From Tardiphaga sp. (GTDB lineage Bacteria; Pseudomonadota; Alphaproteobacteria; Rhizobiales; Xanthobacteraceae): a DNA stretch of 7,320 bases. The DNA is taken from contig JAQGJF010000348.1 of the NCBI GenBank assembly GCA_028290765.1, forward strand, positions 1 to 7,320, in the 5' to 3' direction. Each line of letters begins with the position of its first letter. The stretch's first letter is position 1. The translations under genes and the position numbers were made by a program. Below, piece after piece: positions 1 through 5,308 of this stretch. The notes under the pieces were generated by a model. It saw nothing but the letters and a program-made list of their open reading frames with translations, was not told the origin of the DNA and searched no databases.

Positions 1-50
1 TCACATCGCGCTTCGCGCGATGCGAGCCGACCCTCCCCCTCCAGGGCAGG
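1..50. repeat. Right end of a further palindromic repeat, cut by the window edge
   Basis: A perfect 8-bp stem with a TTC loop (CATCGCGC at 4-11, GCGCGATG at 15-22) is followed by a C-rich stretch, GCCGACCCTCCCCCT at 26-40. That stretch resembles the right arm of element C (about 4971-4990). I infer that it belongs to a repeat beginning before the window, or to the outer flank of element A. The hairpin is seen directly; its membership is inferred from similarity. Confidence 0.45.
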
Positions 51-387
51 GGTATCGCATATGAAGAATTGTACTGCGATTTGGAGTGCGATGACGGCGT
101 CCGATCCCTCCCCCTTGCGGGGTCCGATCGAGCTTTGCTCGATCGTGGTCGGCCGAGCGAAGCGGAGGCCGGGGTGGGGGTAGCCACAGAGAAGGCTTTC
201 GCTTTGGTTTACCCCCACCCGACCAGCCTTCGGTTGGCCACCCGGATTCGAGCTCCGCTCGAATCTACCCCGCAAGGGGGAGGGATAAGAAAGAGCTGCG
301 ACAACCGCTTTCATTTCATATGCGATCGCCCTGTCCTCCAGGGGAGGGTAAGGTCCTTCGCCGTCACTAATTCTCTCATATGCGATC
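31..387. repeat. Mosaic palindromic intergenic element A
   Basis: A long imperfect palindrome with layered inverted repeats. The outer ends are TATCGCATATGA (53-64) and its near inverse TCATATGCGATC (316-327), each followed outward by a CCTGnCCT/CTCC tract. A second right end, the same 12 bases, lies at 376-387. The inner core has a perfect 19-bp inverted repeat (105-123 with 267-285). Within it the G-rich left arm (about 150-181) pairs with the C-rich right arm (about 208-240). Two short perfect hairpins interrupt the arms: 125-145 (9-bp stem, TTT loop) and 245-265 (9-bp stem, TCC loop). The stretch 286-327 is nearly identical to 4997-5037 of element C. Open frames across it look like chance. 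The general type resembles the RIME-like palindromic mosaics of rhizobia; I cannot name the family. Confidence 0.85.
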
Positions 388-482
388 CCCCGGCCGCGCG
401 CGGGCAGAGGTGAGCGTCGCGGCTGCCGCGCACGCCAAAGCCATCCGGCCGTGCCGACAATCAACCGCCGCCGCTCCACGCA
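388..482. other. Intergenic stretch without a recognisable gene
   Basis: GC-rich sequence after the second right end of element A. The first 25 bases (CGGCCGCGCGCGGGCAGAGG at 391-410) look like a worn version of the CCCCGCGCGCGGGGAGAGG hairpin seen in element B. One frame is open from about 408 to a TAG at 547-549 but has no convincing start, Shine-Dalgarno or recognisable protein sequence. I see no gene here. Confidence 0.5.
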
Positions 483-483
483 A

Positions 484-514
484 AAACCCGCCGCGCATTT
501 CTGCGGACGGGTTT
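484..514. terminator. Terminator-like hairpin
   Basis: AAACCCG (484-490) pairs with CGGGTTT (508-514), and CCGC (491-494) continues the stem with GCGG (503-506) across one bulged base, leaving a loop of about eight bases. A run of five A precedes the stem, so a transcript of the - strand would carry a run of five U after it. The + strand side has only three T. It could end - strand transcription, or end a + strand gene lying before the window. No gene pointing into it is convincing within the window, so its client is unknown. Confidence 0.4.
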
Positions 515-694
515 CGAGCGAAGCAATTGACTATGACCAAAACACCATAGGACACTGGACCAGTCAACCGGCCATCAAATTAGTTTTGCACAGCTCGCAG
601 GGTCGTTGCAGCGAAAGCGGCCGGTTTCGAATGAAGCCATTCACGCGACCGCCGTCTGTTGACGCACCATGGAACCCCGGCGTCAGTGCCGTTC

Positions 695-711
695 AATAGA
701 GTTGTTCTAAG
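695..711. promoter_or_regulatory. Possible Irr-type iron control element (ICE-like)
   Basis: AATAGAGTTGTTCTAAG at 695-711 matches 10 of the 14 defined positions of the inverted TTTAGAA-N3-TTCTAAA pattern that I recall for Irr-bound iron control elements in alphaproteobacteria. The next unit (707-723) matches about equally well. Irr or a related iron regulator upstream of a siderophore receptor would make sense. The match is imperfect and the consensus is from memory, so this is a hypothesis. I could not place -35 and -10 boxes with confidence. Confidence 0.3.
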
Positions 712-752
712 AGAACTTCTAAGAAGACCTCTAAGAATGACTCTAAGAGACC
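705..752. repeat. Four 12-bp direct repeats upstream of the receptor gene
   Basis: Four consecutive 12-base units (705-716, 717-728, 729-740, 741-752) each begin [T/C]TCTAAGA, so TCTAAGA recurs at exactly 12-base spacing at 706, 718, 730 and 742. A fifth, degraded unit follows (753-764). The array lies between CAATAGA (694-700) and its exact inverse TCTATTG (754-760). It is AT-rich in a GC-rich setting and ends about 70-80 bases before the receptor start. That placement suggests an operator or a multi-site regulator-binding region, but the function is inferred from position only. Confidence 0.8.
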
Positions 753-831
753 TTCTATTGGAGAATCCGCCGCGCATCGCCTATCGCTCCGCGCTTGAGA
801 ACGTCGTGACGTCAGGGCGCTGACGCCACGA

Positions 832-3120
832 TTGGGAAATCGGCATTCGGGGGTGGCGTTGGTTTATTTTCGTGGGTTACGGGTCGCCGCATTGGCGGCC
901 GCATCGGCGCTTGTTTCAATGAATTCGGCGTTTGCGCAGCAATCGAATTCCGCAGCGTCGCAGGATGGCGCCAAGCCGTTGCCGCCGGTGGTGGTCAGCG
1001 CGCCCGAGCCGCGCCGTCGGGCGTCCGCGACACCGTCCCGTCCGCGCGCCGCCAGATCGGCCGCGACCGCGGCGCGGTCGGCGCCGAAACCTGCCGCTGC
1101 GGTCGTGGTGGAAAATCCCCGCGGCGCCGTCAACGGCTATGTCGCCGGCCGTTCGATGGCGGGCACCAAGACCAACACGCCGATCATGGAAACGCCGCAG
1201 GCGATTTCGGTGATCGGCGCTGAGCAGATTCGCGATCAGAAGCCTGGCAAGTTCGACGAGATCGTGCGCTACACCCCGGGCATTCTCGGTGGAACCTTCG
1301 GCGCCGATCCGCGCAACGACTGGTTTCTGATCCGCGGCTTCAAATCCGACGACAACAGCCTGTTCCTCGACGGGCTGCAGCTGTTCTACACATCCTATGC
1401 GAGCTGGAAGCTGCAGCCGTTCAATCTCGAGCGGGTCGAAGTGTTGCGCGGCCCCTCGGCGATCCTGTATGGCGGCAGCAGCCCCAGCGGCATCGTCAAC
1501 GCGGTCAGCAAGATGCCGCCGGCGCAGCCGATCCGCTACGCCGAAATCGGAGTCAACAATTACGGCAACAGCTATCTGTCATTCGATTTCGGCGGTCCGG
1601 CCGCCATCCCGATCGAAAACGGCAAGCTGTTCTACCGGCTGGTCGGGCAGGTTCAGGGCGGCGGCACCCAGGTCGATTTCACCCAGGACAACAATTTCTT
1701 CATCGCGCCGTCGCTGACCTGGAAGCCCGATGCCGATACGACCTTCACCGTGCTCGCATCCGCCTCGAAGAACGAGACCCGCGGCGAAAACTTCCTGCCC
1801 TATGTCGGCACCGTGGTTGCCGCGCCGTACGGCCGAATTCCGACCAGCCTGTTCACCAGCGATCCCAGCGTCGACACCTTCAAGCGCGAGCAGGAAATGC
1901 TCGGCTATCAGTTCGAACGCAACGTCTCCGATAACGTCACCTTCCGGCAGAACGCCCGTTTCGCCCATGTCGACGTGACCTACTCGACACTGTTTGGGCT
2001 CGGCTATGATGGCGTGCCGGCAGGGGCTACTCTGGCGCGCGGGAACTTCCTGACGCACGGCGTCGCCAATCAGGCCGACCTCGACAGCCAGCTCGAATAC
2101 CGGTTCAACACCGGCATCCTCCAGCACACCACGCTGTTCGGCCTCGATCTGAAGCATTACACCATCGGTGACTGGCAGGGCTTTGGCGGCGCCACTTCGC
2201 TCAATCTGCTGAATCCGGTCTATACCCCCACCGCGCGCTTCAGCGGTGCGCCGTATCAGAACACGACCCTGACCCAGAACCAGGTTGGCGCCTATGTGCA
2301 GGATCAGATCAAGCTCGATCGTTTGACCCTGGTGCTCAGCGGCCGCAACGATTGGGTGGCGACCGACAATGACAACCACATCGGCGTCGGTCAGAGCCGC
2401 GAAGACAGCAGGTTCAGCGGCCGCGCCGGTCTGATCTACAATTTCGACTTCGGATTGGCGCCCTACATCGCCTATGCGACCAGCTACAATCCGGTCATCG
2501 GCATCAATTCCGGCCAGTTGCTGTTGCCGGAGACCGGCGAGCAGACCGAAGTCGGCTTCAAGTTCAAGCCGAACGGTTTTGACGGTCACTTCGGTTTCAC
2601 ATGGTTCGATCTGAAGCGGCAGAATGCGCTGACGACCGATCCGAACAACGTGCTGGTGCCGACCCAGAGCGGCGAGGTCACCTCCCGCGGCATCGAGCTT
2701 GAGGCCGTTGCCAATCTGGCGCCGGGCTTCAAGGTGATCGGCTCGTTCACCACCTATAATCTGTTCGTCAGCAAGGATCTCAATCCGGCGCTGATCGGCA
2801 AGGTCCCGACCAACACGCCGCGGCAGTTGACGTCGGCCTGGGCGGACTACACGTTCCAGAGCGGTCCCTTGACCGGGTTCGGCTTCGGCGGTGGCGTGCG
2901 CTATATCGGCTCGTCCTTTGCGGATCAGGCAAACCTGCTGCCGGTTCCGTCGGTCGTGCTCGGCGACGCGGCGATCCATTACGAATGGCAGAACTGGCGT
3001 GCGGCGTTGAATGTCATCAACGTCGCCGACACAACCTATGTCGCGAGCTGTTCGTCGGCAGCCGCCTGCTTCTACGGCGATCGGCGCCGTGCCACGGCGA
3101 GCCTGTCCTACAAATGGTAG
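832..3120 (+). CDS. TonB-dependent siderophore receptor (outer membrane)
   Basis: Outer-membrane receptor that would import a ferric siderophore using energy from TonB-ExbB-ExbD. The 762 residues show a signal peptide ending in AFA at 33-35 with cleavage before Q36, and a TonB-box-like PVVVSA at 52-57. A basic Ala/Arg/Pro-rich linker follows (about 58-90). The plug domain (about 116-227) contains ETPQAISVI and the hallmark RVEVLRGPSAILYGG, and a beta-barrel (about 235-762) ends in the aromatic tail SLSYKW. Length and order match the siderophore branch of the family (FhuA/FoxA-like); the ligand cannot be read from sequence. The start is uncertain: the frame opens after a TGA at 796 and offers only TTG 832, GTG 853 or TTG 859 before the signal core. 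TTG 859 has GGGGG at 849-853, while 832 has no good Shine-Dalgarno. The first in-frame ATG (919) would destroy the signal peptide. The adjacent PepSY gene supports a role in iron uptake. Confidence 0.93.
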   Translation: MGNRHSGVALVYFRGLRVAALAAASALVSMNSAFAQQSNSAASQDGAKPLPPVVVSAPEPRRRASATPSRPRAARSAATAARSAPKPAAAVVVENPRGAVNGYVAGRSMAGTKTNTPIMETPQAISVIGAEQIRDQKPGKFDEIVRYTPGILGGTFGADPRNDWFLIRGFKSDDNSLFLDGLQLFYTSYASWKLQPFNLERVEVLRGPSAILYGGSSPSGIVNAVSKMPPAQPIRYAEIGVNNYGNSYLSFDFGGPAAIPIENGKLFYRLVGQVQGGGTQVDFTQDNNFFIAPSLTWKPDADTTFTVLASASKNETRGENFLPYVGTVVAAPYGRIPTSLFTSDPSVDTFKREQEMLGYQFERNVSDNVTFRQNARFAHVDVTYSTLFGLGYDGVPAGATLARGNFLTHGVANQADLDSQLEYRFNTGILQHTTLFGLDLKHYTIGDWQGFGGATSLNLLNPVYTPTARFSGAPYQNTTLTQNQVGAYVQDQIKLDRLTLVLSGRNDWVATDNDNHIGVGQSREDSRFSGRAGLIYNFDFGLAPYIAYATSYNPVIGINSGQLLLPETGEQTEVGFKFKPNGFDGHFGFTWFDLKRQNALTTDPNNVLVPTQSGEVTSRGIELEAVANLAPGFKVIGSFTTYNLFVSKDLNPALIGKVPTNTPRQLTSAWADYTFQSGPLTGFGFGGGVRYIGSSFADQANLLPVPSVVLGDAAIHYEWQNWRAALNVINVADTTYVASCSSAAACFYGDRRRATASLSYKW

Positions 3121-3366
3121 GCAGGGCTATCGCATATGAAAGAGCGGTAGCCGTAGCGCTCACCTCTCCCCGCATGCGGGGAGAGGTCGGATTGCCGTGG
3201 CGATGCGAAGCATCGCAGGGCAATCCGGGTGAGGGGGCGCATCGACAGGCTCGGCCTCGATGAAACGCCCCCTCACCCGGAGTCCTCGCTTCGCTCTAAC
3301 TCCGACCTCTCCCCGCGCGCGGGGAGAGGTGCAGAACCGCGCTCTCGGCCATAAGCGATCGCCGCG
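3121..3366. repeat. Mosaic palindromic intergenic element B
   Basis: Begins directly after the receptor stop codon with GCAGGGC and the outer end TATCGCATATGA (3128-3139). It closes with a worn inverse copy, CCATAAGCGATC (3349-3360). Inside are two perfect 26-bp palindromes (3162-3187 and 3305-3330) and a perfect 16-bp inverted repeat (3224-3239 with 3266-3281). Nested hairpins include GCGATGC-GAA-GCATCGC (3200-3216) inside ATTGCC/GGCAAT (3191-3196, 3219-3224), and CGGAGT/ACTCCG (3278-3283, 3299-3304). The stretch 3321-3360 matches 5055-5092 of element C. As RNA it would fold into a long structure at the receptor mRNA 3' end and could serve as terminator or stabiliser; that role is inferred. 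Confidence 0.85.
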
Positions 3367-3393
3367 AAGTGGTAGGGGTCGTGTCGTCGAATG

Positions 3394-3401
3394 AAGGGAG
3401 G
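3394..3401 (+). promoter_or_regulatory. Strong Shine-Dalgarno that decides a CTG start
   Basis: AAGGGAGG at 3394-3401 is a near-perfect ribosome binding site lying five bases before CTG at 3407. The reading frame is closed by TGA at 3392-3394 and has no ATG, GTG or TTG before GTG 3491, which would remove most of the first membrane helix. An ATG at 3391 is in another frame and leads to a 46-codon dead end. Confidence 0.7.
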
Positions 3402-3406
3402 CTCAC

Positions 3407-4549
3407 CTGAAAGCGAGAACGGTTCGTCTCTGGTCGCTGGTCCACACCTGGACCAGCCTGATATCGACTTTATTCCTGCTGCTGCTGTGCGTGACCGGCC
3501 TGCCGCTGATCTTCCATCACGAGATCGATGAACTGCTCGGCTACGACGCCAGGCCGGAAATGGCGCAGCCGGGCGCGGCGAAAGCCGGCATCGACCGGAT
3601 TGCCGGCGCGGCGCTCGCGCATGATCCCGGCCGGGTGCTGCAATATATTTCGTGGGACAAGGACGAACCGGCCACGGTGATCGCCTTCACCAACAACAAG
3701 GTCGATGGCGAACCGGACGCGGCGACGGTCAAGGCTTTCGACGCCTATACCGCAAAGCCGCTCGGCACCGTCGGCGGCGGCCCGATGCTGGTGGTGCTGA
3801 AGCTGCACACCGACATGTATGCGGGGCAGCCCGGCAAGCTGTTCCTCGGCGCGATGGGACTGCTGTTCCTGATCGCGATCGTTTCCGGCGTGGTGCTGTA
3901 CTGGCCGTTCACGCGCCGCCTGCGCTTCGGCACCATCAGGGACGGCAAGTCACGCCGCATCGTCTGGTTTGACTGGCACAATCTTCTGGGCGCGGTGACG
4001 ATCGCATGGGCCCTGGTGGTCGGCGCCACCGGCACGATCAATACGCTGGCGGAGGTGATGCTGAACCAGTGGAAATCGACCGAGCTTGCAGCGATGGTCG
4101 CGCCCTACGCGGGCAAGCCGCCGCCGGTGCATCTGGCGTCGCTCGACGCCGCCGTGAGCAACGCCACGAAGGCCGCGCCCGGCATGGCAGTCGCGTTCAT
4201 CGCCTTTCCCGGCACGCCATTCACGAGTTCGCACCATTTTGCGGCATTCATGCGCGGCGATACGCCACTGACGTCGCGACTCCTCAAGCCGGTGCTGCTC
4301 GATGGCGAAACCGGGGAGGTTGCCGACGCACGCGATCTGCCGCTCTATCTCAAGACGCTGTTGATTTCGCAGCCGCTGCATTTCGGCGACTATGGCGGCA
4401 TGCCCCTGAAGATCATCTGGGCGCTGCTGGACACGATGACCATCATCGTGATCGGCAGCGGGCTGTATCTGTGGTGGGCCAGGCGCCACCGGACGCGGCA
4501 GCACGTGATCGGCGCCATGCCAACGCCGTCGCGCGGGTTCTCGCCATGA
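3407..4549 (+). CDS. PepSY-associated membrane protein, probable ferri-siderophore reductase (FoxB-like)
   Basis: Inner-membrane protein of 380 residues if read from CTG 3407 as MKARTVRLWSLVHTW. Helices are visible at about 16-36, 145-167, 192-213 and 334-356, with a large periplasmic segment between the first two and another between the third and fourth (about 214-330). This is the layout of PepSY-TM proteins. Histidines sit where the family places them near the helix ends: H13, H37/H38, H134, H191 (FDWHNLLG) and H325 (QPLHFGDYGG). In the related FoxB of Pseudomonas such histidines bind heme and the protein reduces ferric siderophore; that role here is inferred from family and context. The gene follows a siderophore receptor after element B and overlaps the next gene by four bases (ATGA), so the two form a translationally coupled pair. 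The oddity is the CTG start. The alternative GTG 3491 (V29) would lose H13 and most of helix 1. Confidence 0.85.
   Translation: MKARTVRLWSLVHTWTSLISTLFLLLLCVTGLPLIFHHEIDELLGYDARPEMAQPGAAKAGIDRIAGAALAHDPGRVLQYISWDKDEPATVIAFTNNKVDGEPDAATVKAFDAYTAKPLGTVGGGPMLVVLKLHTDMYAGQPGKLFLGAMGLLFLIAIVSGVVLYWPFTRRLRFGTIRDGKSRRIVWFDWHNLLGAVTIAWALVVGATGTINTLAEVMLNQWKSTELAAMVAPYAGKPPPVHLASLDAAVSNATKAAPGMAVAFIAFPGTPFTSSHHFAAFMRGDTPLTSRLLKPVLLDGETGEVADARDLPLYLKTLLISQPLHFGDYGGMPLKIIWALLDTMTIIVIGSGLYLWWARRHRTRQHVIGAMPTPSRGFSP
3436..3457 (+). repeat. Perfect 9-bp hairpin inside the start of the PepSY gene
   Basis: GCTGGTCCA (3436-3444) and TGGACCAGC (3449-3457) form a perfect stem with a CACC loop, covering codons 11-17 (LVHTWTS) about 30 bases after the CTG start. 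It could affect early translation, but the protein motif is conserved enough to explain the bases without any RNA role. Confidence 0.5.
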
Positions 4550-4758
4550 CACGCCAACCACGGCGGCCGGCGACGTGGCTTGACGTGTTCGGCGCTCCGA
4601 TCGCGATCGGTCTGCTGTCGGTGGCCGGGCTGCTCTCGGCGCTGCTGTTCGGCGGCCTCGGGCGGATTTTTTCCTGGGTTGCCGTCTCGTCTCCAATCGT
4701 CGTCAGCGTCTGGATTTTCGTCGGCAACAGGCGCGCTTCCCGGGGGCCTGTCGCCTGA
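4546..4758 (+). CDS. Small two-helix membrane protein partnered with the PepSY protein
   Basis: A 70-residue protein with a basic start (MTRQPRRP), two hydrophobic helices at about 16-38 and 42-60, and a basic tail (NRRASRGPVA). Its ATG overlaps the TGA of the PepSY gene (ATGA, 4546-4549) and has no Shine-Dalgarno of its own, so it is probably made by reinitiation after the upstream gene. That pattern supports a real gene and a physical or functional link to the PepSY protein. From memory, small proteins of this build often follow PepSY-type reductases in related genomes. I recognise no domain with a known activity. A role as accessory subunit in iron release at the inner membrane is inference. 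Confidence 0.75.
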   Translation: MTRQPRRPATWLDVFGAPIAIGLLSVAGLLSALLFGGLGRIFSWVAVSSPIVVSVWIFVGNRRASRGPVA

Positions 4759-4782
4759 AGGCGTCTTCCGTGGAGTAGCGGG

Positions 4783-5092
4783 GCAGGGCGATTGCATATG
4801 AAGTTTGAGCGCGTTTTTGAGTGATGACGGTCCGTGATCCCTCCCCCTTGTGGGGAGGGTCGGCCGAGCCTGGACGATGCTTCGCATCGTCCAGAAGCGG
4901 AGGCCGGGGTGGGGGTAGCCACAAGGAAAGCTTCCGTTGTCGCTACCCCCACCCGACCAGCCTTCGGCTGGCCACCCTCCCCACAAGGGGGAGGGATAAG
5001 AAAGAGCTGCGGCAATCGCTCAATTCCATATGCGATCACCCCTGCCGCACGCGAGGGAGAGGTGCAGAACCGACTTACGGCCGTATGCGATT
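4783..5092. repeat. Mosaic palindromic intergenic element C
   Basis: Same architecture as element A. The left outer end is GCAGGGC plus GATTGCATATGA (4783-4801), the right outer end is CCATATGCGATC (5026-5037), and a worn second right end is CCGTATGCGATT (5081-5092). The inner core has a perfect 23-bp inverted repeat (4838-4860 with 4974-4996). G-rich and C-rich arms (about 4895-4925 and 4936-4973) pair imperfectly around GGAAAGCTTCC. A perfect 11-bp hairpin with TTC loop (4870-4894) sits in the left arm at a point where element A has no insert. The terminal part 5055-5092 matches 3321-3360 of element B. It starts 24 bases after the preceding stop codon. Confidence 0.85.
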
Positions 5093-5308
5093 CCCCTGAA
5101 CGGAATGCGGTGGTGATGCGGGAGCGGCGCGCGACCTGGTTGTGCGGATCACGTCATGCGGCATCAGGGTACGGCAAAAGTCGCAAAACACCGTATTTAT
5201 ACCGGGTTCCCGTGTGCGCCGATGGTTAATCTATTGTCTCCACTTTGATTTTCGACATTCGCGCGATTCATATCTCCGTTGCCTCTGGACCACGAAAGTT
5301 GGAACGCA
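5093..5308 (+). other. Leader region of the chemoreceptor gene
   Basis: No gene seen. The sequence becomes more AT-rich from about 5170 to 5270 (CAAAACACCGTATTTAT, then GGTTAATCTATTG), which fits a promoter region. GCCGATGG at 5218-5225 resembles a flagellar sigma-28 -10 box, but no TAAA lies at the right distance upstream, and no sigma-70 pair is convincing. The start codon is preceded by a modest GGAA at 5301-5304. Confidence 0.4.

Noticed and set aside
69..413. Open frame of 114 codons on the + strand
   Set aside because: It runs through palindromic element A and translates its repeats; no ribosome binding site or protein-like pattern.
527..550. Sigma-70 promoter from TTGACT (527-532)
   Set aside because: The nearest -10-like sequence (CATAGG, 545-550) is only 12 bases away, too close for a working pair.
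451..699. Open frame of 82 codons before the receptor
   Set aside because: It crosses the terminator-like hairpin, has a poor start context and no recognisable protein features.
705..764. CRISPR array or plasmid iterons as explanations of the 12-bp repeats
   Set aside because: There are no spacers of regular length, the units are only 12 bases, and no replication or cas gene is nearby; an upstream operator is simpler.
1579..2979. Long open frame on the - strand (466 codons) opposite the receptor gene
   Set aside because: It is the shadow of a high-GC coding strand. The + strand product has clear receptor motifs, while the - strand product has low-complexity composition and no recognisable domain.
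3950..5039. Several - strand frames over the PepSY gene and element C
   Set aside because: They overlap well-supported + strand genes or translate repeat sequence, and none has a plausible start signal.
5218..5225. Sigma-28-like GCCGATGG box before the chemoreceptor
   Set aside because: No TAAA-type -35 element at about 15 bases upstream, so it cannot be supported as a flagellar-class promoter.
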